Below, one piece after another: positions 54,004-63,876 of a DNA stretch of 64,000 bases (its first letter is position 1; the number at the start of each line of letters is the position of its first letter). Under the pieces are notes generated by a model, which was not told the origin of the DNA, ran no database searches, and saw only the letters and a list, made by a program, of their open reading frames with translations. The position numbers and the translations under genes were made by a program. The stretch comes from UMGS1498 sp900552335 (GTDB taxonomy: Bacteria; Bacillota_I; Bacilli_A; RF39; UBA660). The stretch spans positions 66,381 through 130,380 of the forward strand of contig CABSFU010000002.1 of NCBI GenBank assembly GCA_902477075.1, in the 5' to 3' direction.

Positions 54004-55008
54004 ATGGAAACAATAGATAAGAAAATGAGCGATAAAAGTATGAGTGATTTTGAAACATTAAGAGAATCAAAAGTTGCCTATGAATATATACTTGATATAT
54101 TAGAAAGTTCTGAAATAAGAATGAACACTATAGATGCTAATCAATTAAGAAATTCTATGGAAGTTTTAAATAATATATATAGTTGTGCATACAATAATTT
54201 AGATAATCCTAATAAAAAAGAACTATTAATAACAGATGCTTGTTGTAAAAATTGTAATAATAATTTACTGATTAGTGATAATATAAATTATTCATATCAA
54301 TGTTTAGAATGTGATGAAAATTTTTATGATTTTGAAGCTATATCTAATGGTGTTTGGTATAAAGATGAGAAGAAGGAACATAACTTGCTACCTTCTTCTT
54401 TTGATATTTATGTTTCTTTTTATAAGAATGATAAAAAAGTTTACATAGGATCAGATTGTGGTTCTGGTGCAAAGTATGATTGTAATAATTCTGATGAATT
54501 TGTAGAAGCAATGAAAATATATTGTAATAATTATTTAACTTCTGAAGAACTTATAGATAAGAAATATTCAATTGAAATATGGGAAACAGAATGGCATAGA
54601 GATGCTGGTGAAGGATTTATTTACTCTGAAACCTATGACGACTTTGAAAGTGCATTAAAGGCAGCAAGAAAATTATATGATAAAAATAACTATGCTTCCA
54701 TTGAAATACTAAATGAAAATAATGAGGCATTGTATTGTTGTGATGAAGCTTCTGAAGATTTTTATTTTGATAATGATAGATTTAGTTGTGTAGATAAAAG
54801 TATTGTTAATGAGTATGTTAATAATTGGACTAATAAAAAAGATCAAAGTTTAAAAATTGATAAATTATATTGTAGAGATAATGATATTTTCTTAGCGGTT
54901 GATAACTCTACAGGCAATTGTTGGGTAGAAGAATTTGATTCTGAAAAGGATGCTCAAAATTGGTTATTAGGAATAGATTTAGAGGAGGGTTTAGAGAATG
55001 AAATTTAA
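54004..55008 (+). CDS. Unknown protein with a zinc ribbon
   Basis: 334 residues. A helical N-terminus (1-75) is followed by CCKNCNNNLL and YQCLECDENF, a CxxC...CxxC zinc ribbon at about 79-105, then a long acidic mixed domain. AAAGAGGAGAT precedes ATG 54004. The ribbon suggests nucleic-acid binding. Overlaps the next gene by 11 bp. Confidence 0.65.
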   Translation: METIDKKMSDKSMSDFETLRESKVAYEYILDILESSEIRMNTIDANQLRNSMEVLNNIYSCAYNNLDNPNKKELLITDACCKNCNNNLLISDNINYSYQCLECDENFYDFEAISNGVWYKDEKKEHNLLPSSFDIYVSFYKNDKKVYIGSDCGSGAKYDCNNSDEFVEAMKIYCNNYLTSEELIDKKYSIEIWETEWHRDAGEGFIYSETYDDFESALKAARKLYDKNNYASIEILNENNEALYCCDEASEDFYFDNDRFSCVDKSIVNEYVNNWTNKKDQSLKIDKLYCRDNDIFLAVDNSTGNCWVEEFDSEKDAQNWLLGIDLEEGLENEI

Positions 55009-56020
55009 TGGAAAAATAAAAAATTTAAATCATATTGTTATATCCGATCCATCTTATAAGAAAGATGTTTGGTGTCGCTATGAAAAAGATAATTTAAATG
55101 AAGAAAATTGGTTTGTAGATTTTAATATATTACCAACTGAAACTAAAATTGGTGATTATTATATAAAAGGAAATGAAATTTCACTATTATTAAAAAAAGA
55201 TAAAGACGATTGTGAATTTGATGGTAATGGGACATTAAATTATTTGAGAGATATTGAATTAAAAGATTATAAAATAGGAATAGATACAGCTTGCATTGCA
55301 TTAGGAATAAATGATAATGCAACCGAAATTATTAATTCAAGGGATGAATGGCAACCATCTTGTGCAATTAGAACAGGTGGAGATGGTATATTTGGAGAAG
55401 TTGCAGAAGGAACAAGAAACGGGAAATTATGTTTTTTATTTATAACTGGTTATTTAGAAGAAGAATTTGGAAATCAAAATGAAATTTTTGATTATTTGAA
55501 AAAACAATTTGAGATTACAGAATTGCAAAAAGAAGATATTACTTTATTTAGTGATGCAAGAAGACTCAATAACGGAGATAAAGTTGAAGTTTCATCTTGT
55601 GCAATTACAAATGATGTAGGTGGGACAACAATAATAAGAAATTCTAATTTTAAAGATGAAATTGATGGTATGAATTTAACTATAGAAAATTCTGATGGAA
55701 CAATTGAACATACGACTTTAGAATCTCATGATAAATTGACAGATCTACCAATTGAAATAGAGGTAATAGATAGTTTTTATGACTATGAAACAGGTTATAA
55801 CTATAAGGGTAGGATAACTAATGACGATTTAATTAAAGAATTTAGAAAATATGGTACTACGAGTTTGAAACCAGATGATTATAAAAAATACGAAAATAAA
55901 TCACTATATGATAATGTTTTAAGATCTAGTAAAAATTATGATCCATCAATTGTACACTTTTCAGAATTTGATGTCATTAAATTGCTTGAAAAAAATTCAG
56001 ATAAAGAAATGGAGATATAG
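54998..56020 (+). CDS. Unknown acidic protein
   Basis: 340 residues beginning inside the previous gene with GAGGAGGG upstream. The N-terminal part (NHIVISDPSYKKDVWCRY and IGIDTACIALGI) looks like a folded beta domain; the C-terminal 100 residues are acidic helices. No family recognised. Confidence 0.6.
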   Translation: MKFNGKIKNLNHIVISDPSYKKDVWCRYEKDNLNEENWFVDFNILPTETKIGDYYIKGNEISLLLKKDKDDCEFDGNGTLNYLRDIELKDYKIGIDTACIALGINDNATEIINSRDEWQPSCAIRTGGDGIFGEVAEGTRNGKLCFLFITGYLEEEFGNQNEIFDYLKKQFEITELQKEDITLFSDARRLNNGDKVEVSSCAITNDVGGTTIIRNSNFKDEIDGMNLTIENSDGTIEHTTLESHDKLTDLPIEIEVIDSFYDYETGYNYKGRITNDDLIKEFRKYGTTSLKPDDYKKYENKSLYDNVLRSSKNYDPSIVHFSEFDVIKLLEKNSDKEMEI

Positions 56021-56022
56021 TC

Positions 56023-56646
56023 ATGAGTTATGAGATTGTAAAGAGTATTAGTCGTAGAAAAAAAGATAATAAAATCTTTATAACTAGTGCATCTAATAAT
56101 GTATGGCCTAAAACTTACTCACGATGGGAATTTATGCCTGATAAACATTATGAGGCAAGGGATGTAGCTAATAAAGAATTACATTTATTTCGTGGAATTA
56201 TTGGCGGAAGTTATCAACTAAGTGGTAGTGTTAACGAAAATTGGAGATATGCTGAAAATAAGTTTTATGAATATTGTAGAAATAATAATATAAGTACATC
56301 TTATATATGGGAGTTACCATACAATAATGATGGAAATATAGAATTGATAAAACCATATTATGAAATATTTAAAGGATTTTTGGAAGAAAAGAAAGAAGGA
56401 AAATATTATTTATCATCTTCTTTAGGTTGTATAACAAAGGTTAATAAAAATAGTTTTAGTTATACTCCATATTTTGGTGCAGATGAACAATATTGTAAAA
56501 GCTATAAACAAATATATAATGACTATTGTAATATTTCAGAACAGAATAGAGAAATCTATAATATTGAAATTAAAGAATACAATTTAGAAAAAAACAAAGA
56601 TGATATTATAGAAAACACAAAGGAAGATATGGAGTTAGCAATATAA
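56023..56646 (+). CDS. Unknown protein
   Basis: 207 residues, aromatic-rich (WPKTYSRWEFMP, SYIWELPYNN). It lies 2 bp after the previous gene and touches the VirD4 gene. Such genes beside coupling proteins are often transfer accessories, but no motif supports a function. Confidence 0.55.
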   Translation: MSYEIVKSISRRKKDNKIFITSASNNVWPKTYSRWEFMPDKHYEARDVANKELHLFRGIIGGSYQLSGSVNENWRYAENKFYEYCRNNNISTSYIWELPYNNDGNIELIKPYYEIFKGFLEEKKEGKYYLSSSLGCITKVNKNSFSYTPYFGADEQYCKSYKQIYNDYCNISEQNREIYNIEIKEYNLEKNKDDIIENTKEDMELAI

Positions 56647-58950
56647 ATGGATAGTATTAAATTTAATGCAATGACTCCTATTGAATTTGTAATTTTAATA
56701 TTAGTTTTATTTGCAATATTTTTTATATTATACTTAGAACCAAGATTAAACAAAAGAAAATTAGAAAATAAAAATGAACATGGATCAAGCAAATTTGCTG
56801 ATATGAAAGAAATAGAAAAAACTTTTGTTAAAGAAGATTTGAATAATATTAATAGTGTTGGTTTTCCAGTTTGGTATGAAAAGAAAAATGGTAAATTTGA
56901 TAGTGTGTATTTTGATAATAAAAGTCCACACTATTTACTTATAGGATCCACAGGTTCCGGTAAAAGTGTTACTGTTGTAATCCCTGAATGTTTTATGTTT
57001 GCTACAGCAAAGGAAAAGCATAGCGTTGTAGTAACAGATCCTAAAGCTGAGATATTTAATGCAACCAGTAAAGTATTTAAAGATAATGGCTATGATGTTA
57101 TAACTATCGATTTTAGAAATCCTAATAAATCTAATAAAATAAATATAATGCAACCAATTATAAATGAATGGAAAGAGTATTGTCATTATAATAAGATAAT
57201 GCTTTTTCTTTTTGCTCATCTAATAAAAGATAATAGAATTAAAATAGATAATTTGGATGATGAAAAATATTTAAATAAGATTAAAGAAAAATATAGTTTA
57301 GAAGATTATTTGATAGATATTATAGATAATAACAAAGATGATATTAGTGAATTTATAAGTGATAAAAAAATGTATGAAAATGATTTTTTTAAAGGTGATT
57401 TAGAGAATAATATATCCTTAAAAGAATATTTATCTTCTAAATCAAACGAAGACATAATGCTTATGATAAGAGAATATCAAAATTTAAGTTCTAAACATCA
57501 AGCTGAATCTAATAGATTAGTTATATCACTTGCGGATTTAATATTTGTTGATAAAGAAACAAATGATAAATTTTGGATAAATAGTGCTAAACAATTATTT
57601 ATTGGAATTTGTGGAATATTTTTAGAAGACTATCAAAATGGATTGATAACTGAAAATAAAATTAATATATCTAGTGTTAAAAAATTTCAAAACTCATCTT
57701 TAATAAAAGAAAATCAAACATTTTTACAAAAAAATGTTAATAATCGTAAATATGGTAGTTTGTCAAAAGATTATTTAACTTCAATACTTTCCGCTGCTGA
57801 AAATACATATAAGTCTATAACAGCGGTATTTGGAGAAAAAATGGCTATATTTGATGATCTGAATGTAGAAAATGTTACAAGTTCAAATGAATTTAATTTT
57901 ACTGATTTAGGCAGTAAACCAACAGTTTTATATATAATTGTTCCTGACGAAGATAGGGCGTACTTTCAACTTGTAACAATTATAGTTGGTATGCTTACAA
58001 AAGATTTAACGAGATTCGCAAATCTACCAGAAAATAAAGGACAATTACCTGTTATGGTAGAATGGATTTTAGATGAGTTTGCTAATTGCCCACCATTAAA
58101 TTCCATAGAAACCTTAGTTTCTGTGGCTAGAAGTAGAAAGATGCGATTTCAGTTCTTTATTCAATCTTATGGTCAACTTTCTCAAGTTTATGGTAAAGAT
58201 GTAGCTAGTATTATTCAAGATAACTGTGCGTTAGTATATTTAAAAACAAATACAGTTGAGACTGCTGAAATAATTGCAAAAAAATTAGGAAAAGCTACAG
58301 TAGAAACTCATTCGATGAGTAATAGTACAGATGTAATGAAGATAGGTGCAAATAAGACAACATCTTTAATGGGTAAAGAATTATTGACAGCAACTGAAAT
58401 AATTGCTCTAAAATATAAAACGATAATATTTCCTACAATAAGTAATCCAATATTCAGAGATACTTATATGTATAGTGATTTATTTCCACAATTTAAAAAA
58501 CTTAATGGAATAGATAGAGAAACGAAAGTTTTAAAAAGAATAACTAGTAATTATTATACAGTTGAAGAGTTAAGAAAAAAATCAGAGATAAGAAGTGAAA
58601 AAAAATTAAACCAAACAGCAAAAAATATTGAAATGCAATTTAAACATAATATTCAAAAAGAAGTAAATAAAATCACAAAAAATATTGAAAACAAACTTGT
58701 TGATGAAGAAATAATTGATAATGATTTTATGAATGATTTAAAAAATAAATTATTTGTTAGATATGATGTGTCAATAAATAAGGACGTAGATTCTTATAGT
58801 ATGTTTATTAATAAAATTATAAACAAAGTAGAATTAAAAGAGATAGAAGATTATGCAAAAACAAATTATAGTTTCGGAGTATCAAGAAATTTAGGTAAGG
58901 GTACTACTAAAATTACAATTTGGGATAATACAAAGGAGAAAAAAATATGA
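56647..58950 (+). CDS. VirD4/TraG-type coupling protein
   Basis: 767 residues. One N-terminal membrane segment (about 10-28) is followed by a FtsK/TraG-like ATPase with Walker A GSTGSGKS at 100-107 and Walker B WILDEF with Asp476 and Glu477. VARSRKMRFQFFIQSYGQL follows, typical of coupling proteins. The region between has a long insertion of acidic helices (about 175-300). The C-terminal tail is charged. It brings the relaxase-DNA complex to the channel. Its stop overlaps the sortase start. Confidence 0.93.
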   Translation: MDSIKFNAMTPIEFVILILVLFAIFFILYLEPRLNKRKLENKNEHGSSKFADMKEIEKTFVKEDLNNINSVGFPVWYEKKNGKFDSVYFDNKSPHYLLIGSTGSGKSVTVVIPECFMFATAKEKHSVVVTDPKAEIFNATSKVFKDNGYDVITIDFRNPNKSNKINIMQPIINEWKEYCHYNKIMLFLFAHLIKDNRIKIDNLDDEKYLNKIKEKYSLEDYLIDIIDNNKDDISEFISDKKMYENDFFKGDLENNISLKEYLSSKSNEDIMLMIREYQNLSSKHQAESNRLVISLADLIFVDKETNDKFWINSAKQLFIGICGIFLEDYQNGLITENKINISSVKKFQNSSLIKENQTFLQKNVNNRKYGSLSKDYLTSILSAAENTYKSITAVFGEKMAIFDDLNVENVTSSNEFNFTDLGSKPTVLYIIVPDEDRAYFQLVTIIVGMLTKDLTRFANLPENKGQLPVMVEWILDEFANCPPLNSIETLVSVARSRKMRFQFFIQSYGQLSQVYGKDVASIIQDNCALVYLKTNTVETAEIIAKKLGKATVETHSMSNSTDVMKIGANKTTSLMGKELLTATEIIALKYKTIIFPTISNPIFRDTYMYSDLFPQFKKLNGIDRETKVLKRITSNYYTVEELRKKSEIRSEKKLNQTAKNIEMQFKHNIQKEVNKITKNIENKLVDEEIIDNDFMNDLKNKLFVRYDVSINKDVDSYSMFINKIINKVELKEIEDYAKTNYSFGVSRNLGKGTTKITIWDNTKEKKI

Positions 58951-59552
58951 GAAAATTAGGAATTTTTTTAGTAATAATCGGTATCGCAATTTTAGGATTT
59001 TATTTAATACATAATAAATCTATAAATAAAAGAGCTCATGATAATGTTGATGATTATATTAATAATACTTCTATAGTTAATGAAGTAGAAATAGAGAATA
59101 ATATTGAGGAACAAATTGAGGAAAAAGAAACTAGTTCTAAAAGTATTAATTATACAGCAATTCTAGAAATACCAACAATTAATTTAAAACAAGGTGTAGT
59201 TGATAGTACAGAAAATTTTAATTCAATTAATTATGCAATTAGTGTTGATAAAAATAGTAATTATCCAAGTGAATTGGGTAATTTTATTTTGTATGCACAC
59301 TCTGGAAATAGTTATATTTCATATTTTAGAAAATTAAATCAAGTAGATATAAATGATGAAGTCTATGTTTACTACAATGGAGTGAAATATCATTATGTTA
59401 TAGAAAATAAATATGATATTGAAAAGACAGGCAAAGCTAAAGTCATCAACTTAAAGGATAATAGATATATAACATTAATTACTTGCAATCAAGATAGAAA
59501 AGGTTATCAAATAGTTGTAGAAGGTAAATTAATGGATTCTACAACATATTAA
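58947..59552 (+). CDS. Sortase
   Basis: 201 residues with an N-terminal membrane anchor (about 5-23), then a sortase fold: LEIPTINLKQGVV, the catalytic His118 in LYAHSGN and Cys180 in ITLITCNQ. The helper Arg is not obvious at its usual distance from Cys; Gln188 sits there, and Arg184 may substitute. It could anchor the VPNTS adhesin encoded at 29420. Starts in the VirD4 stop (ATGA overlap). Confidence 0.9.
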   Translation: MRKLGIFLVIIGIAILGFYLIHNKSINKRAHDNVDDYINNTSIVNEVEIENNIEEQIEEKETSSKSINYTAILEIPTINLKQGVVDSTENFNSINYAISVDKNSNYPSELGNFILYAHSGNSYISYFRKLNQVDINDEVYVYYNGVKYHYVIENKYDIEKTGKAKVINLKDNRYITLITCNQDRKGYQIVVEGKLMDSTTY

Positions 59553-59579
59553 TGAAAGGATAAAAAGGGGGATAAAATT

Positions 59580-59759
59580 ATGGAAAGGAATAATATAGAA
59601 AAAAAGATAAATAAAATTACTTATAACTGTGAATATGAATTAAAAACAGATAAGCCAGATTTAACAAAAGATGATTTAATCAAAATTTTCAATCAAAAAT
59701 ATTACAATTATATAAAAAGAAAAGAAAATCGCCTTTTTATAGGCTGTAATTTTGATTAA
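59580..59759 (+). CDS. Small ORF before the serine recombinase, candidate directionality factor
   Basis: 59 residues, charged and helical (NNIEKKINKI, LTKDDLIKIFNQKYYNYIKRKEN), from ATG 59580 after AAAAGGGGGAT. It is well formed and fills the gap. Its basic helical nature and position next to the recombinase would suit an excision factor or recombinase regulator; there is no motif evidence. Confidence 0.55.
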   Translation: MERNNIEKKINKITYNCEYELKTDKPDLTKDDLIKIFNQKYYNYIKRKENRLFIGCNFD

Positions 59760-59818
59760 AACGCGTTATAATTTATGTAGGCCTTATATTACGACTAAGA
59801 ATGAGGAGACGATTTTTT

Positions 59819-61858
59819 ATGAGTAATAAAGGAAATGAAATTGTAAGGGCGGTGTTATATCTAAGATTATCAAATGAAGATGAAGGGAAATTAACAAAAG
59901 AAGAAAAATCAGAGAGTATCAAAAATCAGGAAATGATGCTTAAAGATTATGCTAAAGAGCAAGGTTATGAAATTGTAGGTATCTATAATGACGAAGATTG
60001 GTCTGGTGCAGATAGTACAAGACCAGAATTTAACAAAATGATAAAAGAGTGCGAATCTGGAAATGTAGATGTAGTAATTGCTAAAACACAAGCGAGATTT
60101 GCAAGAGATATGGAATTAATTGAAAGATATATTCATGATAAATTTATTGAATGGAATGTACAATTTAAAACAGTTGTTGATCGTATAGATAATACTAAGA
60201 GAGAAACAAAAAAGACAAGTCAAATACTGGGATTAACAGATGAATGGTATTTAGAAGATACTTCTTATAATATTAGACAAACTTTTAAAACCAAAAGAGA
60301 AAATGGAGAATTTACTGGTAGTTTTGCACCTTATGGATATGCAAAAGATCCTGAAAATAAAAACCATTTAGTAATTGATCCTGTTGCAGCAGAAGTTGTT
60401 AAAAGAATATTTAATGATTTTATAGGTGGTATGGGAATAAAAACTGTAGCAAATTCATTAAACGAAGATTTTGTTCTAAGTCCGTTAGAATATAAATATA
60501 TGAATGGATATAAATTACAAGTCCCATTTATAAACGATTATATGTTCTTTGAATCAATAAAAAAAGCAGGAATGTATAAGGTAAATGTTGTTTATAAAAA
60601 TGAAGAACGAAAGGTTTTACATAATTTAATATCTTATAATGTTTTATCTGAGGATAGAAAAACATTTGATAATAAATGCAAAATTTATTTGAGACAATAT
60701 TCAGAAGATAGAATTAAGATTTATTATACAAAAGAAAAAGAAATCGATTATAATAATTTTAAAATTGAATTATGGAATGAATTAAAGTTAAATGAGCAAT
60801 TACCTAATGATACAACTTGCATAGCAACATTAACTGAAACTTTAGATCGTACACATTCAATTAATTATCAATTTGAAATTTTATTAGAAGAGAATGTTGA
60901 TCATAAGGAATATTTTTTTGATGTATTGCATGTTTCAAATGACGAAAAATCTGCTATTGATTATAATGTTATAATACGAAAAAAGTATAAATGGTGTCAG
61001 CAAATGATTAAAAAAATATTGACTGATGAAGTTTATATAGGGAATTTAGTTCAATCCAAAACAACAAGTGTAAGTTATAAAAACAAAAAGAAAATAAAAA
61101 AAGATCCTAGTGATTGGATTCGTGTTGAGAATATGCATGATGCTATTATTACTGAGGATTTATGGATTAAAGCACAAGAAAGATTAAAAGAAAGATCTAG
61201 ATGTGATAAAAATGGAACATATAATCCATTCCTTCACAAGTTATATTGCAAAGAATGTGGAAGAGTATTTACAAGATCTGGAGATTGTAAACATATTTAT
61301 TATAGATGTAAGGATTTGGTTGAAAAATATCATACTTGCGATAATAGAAGTAGTATAAATAATAATGACCTTCATAGTTTAGTAATTGATGGTATAAATG
61401 AATTGCTTGATAATTTTTATAAAGATCAGGAGTTAAATAATTTCAAAGAAAATGATATTGATAATGATTTATTTAAAGAAAAGTTGGATTCTTTAAATAA
61501 AGAATTAATTAGCATTGATAAGGAATTACAAACTAAAAAAGCATACTTTCAACGTTTATATGAAGATAGGGCAAATGGACTCTTAGATACAGAAGAATAT
61601 ATGATGTTAAAGACAAAATATAAAGAAGATAGTGAAAGACTAGAGAATAGAGCCAAAAAAATACATGAAGAAATAGAATTATGTAATACTAAAAAGAAAG
61701 TATTAAAAGGTAAACAAAATATATTTAATAGATATAAACATGTTGAAAAATTAGATGTAGATATTGTTAGTGATTTTGTTGATAAAATTTTAATTGGAAA
61801 ATTAGATAAAGTTAACAAGACTAGAGATATTAAAATTGTATGGAATTTTAGTGTATAA
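59819..61858 (+). CDS. Large serine recombinase (ICE integrase)
   Basis: 679 residues. The resolvase domain has the nucleophile Ser18 (LYLRLSNEDEG) and ARFARDMEL. The recombinase domain begins about 165 (GSFAPYGYAKDPENK). It contains an unusual extra stretch at about 238-388 before KYKWCQQMIKKILTDEVYIG resumes the usual order. The zinc ribbon has KLYCKECGRVF and YYRCK. A long coiled coil (about 535-630) follows, as used for synapsis control. ATG 59819 follows GAGGAGACG. It lies 24 bp from the attR core, as expected for the enzyme that made the junctions. Confidence 0.95.
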   Translation: MSNKGNEIVRAVLYLRLSNEDEGKLTKEEKSESIKNQEMMLKDYAKEQGYEIVGIYNDEDWSGADSTRPEFNKMIKECESGNVDVVIAKTQARFARDMELIERYIHDKFIEWNVQFKTVVDRIDNTKRETKKTSQILGLTDEWYLEDTSYNIRQTFKTKRENGEFTGSFAPYGYAKDPENKNHLVIDPVAAEVVKRIFNDFIGGMGIKTVANSLNEDFVLSPLEYKYMNGYKLQVPFINDYMFFESIKKAGMYKVNVVYKNEERKVLHNLISYNVLSEDRKTFDNKCKIYLRQYSEDRIKIYYTKEKEIDYNNFKIELWNELKLNEQLPNDTTCIATLTETLDRTHSINYQFEILLEENVDHKEYFFDVLHVSNDEKSAIDYNVIIRKKYKWCQQMIKKILTDEVYIGNLVQSKTTSVSYKNKKKIKKDPSDWIRVENMHDAIITEDLWIKAQERLKERSRCDKNGTYNPFLHKLYCKECGRVFTRSGDCKHIYYRCKDLVEKYHTCDNRSSINNNDLHSLVIDGINELLDNFYKDQELNNFKENDIDNDLFKEKLDSLNKELISIDKELQTKKAYFQRLYEDRANGLLDTEEYMMLKTKYKEDSERLENRAKKIHEEIELCNTKKKVLKGKQNIFNRYKHVEKLDVDIVSDFVDKILIGKLDKVNKTRDIKIVWNFSV

Positions 61859-61881
61859 GTAAAATTTGATATAAACAAAGC

Positions 61882-61890
61882 ACCAACAGG
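61882..61890 (+). other. attR core
   Basis: ACCAACAGG, identical to 4241-4249. Here it is preceded by ICE sequence and followed by GCGCTAGATTCTGAAACT, the missing D-loop codons of the ATPase gene (Ala-Leu-Asp-Ser-Glu-Thr). Confidence 0.75.
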
Positions 61891-63682
61891 TGCGCTAGAT
61901 TCTGAAACTAGCATTCAAATTATGAATTTATTAGCAGAAATAGCTGAAGAAAAATTAGTAATTATGGTTACACATAATCCAGAATTGGCAGAGAAATATT
62001 CTAGTAGAATTATTAGAATATTAGATGGTAATATTGTGGATGATTCTAATCCATATAATGGAGTAGATTATACAAATACTCAGTTAAAAATGAGAAAAAC
62101 GTCTATGTCTTTTTTTACAGCTTTATCATTGAGTTTAAATAATTTGATGACAAAAAAAGGAAGAACTATTCTAACATCTTTTGCTGGTTCTATCGGAATT
62201 ATTGGTATTGCTTTAATTTTATCTTTATCAAATGGTTTTAAGATAGAAATAGAGGAATTTGAAAGGAAGTCTTTATCACAAGCACCTATTACTATTACAT
62301 CACAAGCTATGCAAATGGATCATACCATGGAAGAAAAAACAGAAGGAACTGAAACTCGTAAAAATTATCCAGATGAAAAAGAGGTTTATGTTCAAAAAGA
62401 TGCTATGAAAACGATGATTCATCAAAATAAAATGAATGCGGATTTTCTTTCATATTTGCAGAATATAGATACTTCTAACTTGTCAGGTATTGCTTATGAA
62501 AGAGGTACCAATTTAATTGTCATCAATAAAGATGAAATTGGTGAATATCATTTGGTCAATACTCTTAATTTAGGAATGCAGCAATGGACTTTATTGCCAA
62601 GCAATCCGAATGATGGTCAAGGTAGTGTGATAGATACAATGTATGATGTATTAGCAGGTGAAATTAAAGAAGATGAACCAGGTTTGATTCTTCAAGTAGA
62701 TAGTAAAAATCAAATCTATGAATCTGTTTTAGAAACATTAGGTCTCTCTAAAAAAAGTTCTATTTCTTTTGAAGATATTTTAAATCAAGAGTTTAAAATT
62801 ATTTTAAATAACGATTATTATCAACAAATAGGGGATATTTTTTATCCTAATCAAGATTTAAAACAATTATATACTAATGAAAACAGTATTACTGTGAAAG
62901 TTCAAGCTATTATCAGAGGTAAAGAAGAACAATCCATGATAACAAATGGAAGTGGTTTTGGATATACGAATGCTTTAACAGAACAAGTAATAGAAAAAAA
63001 CAAAAATTCTAATATTGTAAAATTGCAAAAAGAAAAAGACTATAATATTCTAACTAATACTCCATTTAATGATACTACTACAAAAGAAAGTATTCTTGGG
63101 TATTTAGGAGACGACACTATTCCAGTTGCTATTTATCTATATCCAAAAAATTTTGAATCTAAAAAAGAAATTACAAGTTTTTTAGATGCATATAATAGCG
63201 ATAAGTCAGAAGAAGATGCAATTCAATACACAGATATGGCTAGTATGATATCTTCTTTGTCAGGAAATATCATGGATGCTATTACAATTGTTTTAGTTGC
63301 TTTTTCATCTATTTCTTTGATTGTTTCTAGTATTATGATTGGTATTATTACTTATATTTCTGTTTTAGAGAGAACAAAAGAAATTGGAATTCTCAGAGCT
63401 TTAGGAGCACGTGCAAAAGATATCAAAAGGGTTTTTAATGCCGAAACTTTTATTATTGGATTTGTATCTGGTGTTATTGGTGTTGGGATTGCTTATTTGT
63501 TAACTTTTCCAGTTAATGGGATTATTAAAAATTTATCAGGGTTATCAGGTGTCGCTAAATTAAATGTTAGTCATATGGTTATTTTGGTTATGATTAGCAC
63601 CTTATTAACTATGATTGGTGGTGCTATTCCATCTAGATATGCTAGCAAGAAAGATCCTGTTGTTGCTCTTAGAACAGAATAA
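61883..63682 (+). pseudogene. ATPase-permease gene, 3' part, displaced by the ICE
   Basis: About 600 residues of coding sense from the att core onward. It covers the rest of the ATPase (LDSETS D-loop, H-loop His in MVTHNPEL), then an FtsX/MacB-type permease: a first membrane segment near SFAGSIGIIGIALIL, a long extracytoplasmic domain, and three further segments including GILRALGARAKDIKRVF, the FtsX signature. An ATG at 61922 could start a shortened protein, but no ribosome site is seen. Joined to 3741-4249 it restores one protein of about 770 residues, likely a peptide-sensing or -extruding transporter served by the two-component pair at 523. Confidence 0.93.
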
Positions 63683-63736
63683 AAAGTATAAAATAAGGTA
63701 AAATATATAAAATAGATGCTTGAAAAAGAGTATCTT

Positions 63737-63857
63737 TTTTGGTAAGATAGATATGTAAATAAAAATAGTAATATAGTTTGTAGATAGTGAATTTTTTTAC
63801 GTTTGCTATATGCAAAGGGGGGGGTATTTTAAATACCTCTTCTTTTTTGTTGCTATA
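63737..63857 (+). repeat. Imperfect ~115-bp noncoding repeat, right flank copy
   Basis: The counterpart of 342-457. In this copy GGTATTT and AAATACC form a stem followed by TCTTCTTTTTTG, and TTTGC/GCAAA flank TATAT just before. A run of nine G residues lies in between. It precedes the pilin gene as a possible leader. Confidence 0.55.
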
Positions 63858-63876
63858 AAAAGGAAGGATGAAGGAC

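Larger units (their letters stand above)
4241..61890 (+). mobile_element. Integrative and conjugative element (~57.6 kb), serine-recombinase type
   Basis: The two edges split a single ATPase-permease gene whose halves join in frame across the shared 9-mer ACCAACAGG. Inside lie a large serine recombinase at the right end, relaxase, VirD4, VirB4, VirB6, VirB3 and VirB2-like proteins, a cell-wall hydrolase, primase, SSB and a candidate oriT, so the element looks able to transfer itself. Cargo includes a split methyltransferase, a diversity-generating retroelement and an exporter/radical-SAM cluster. The organisation resembles other Firmicute ICEs with TrbC/TrbL/VirB4 modules; I cannot name the family. 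Confidence 0.92.

Noticed and set aside
61922..63682. Treating the 3' ATPase-permease frame as an independent gene from ATG 61922
   Set aside because: No ribosome site precedes it, and the coding sense continues upstream to the att core, matching the missing half of the gene at 3741.
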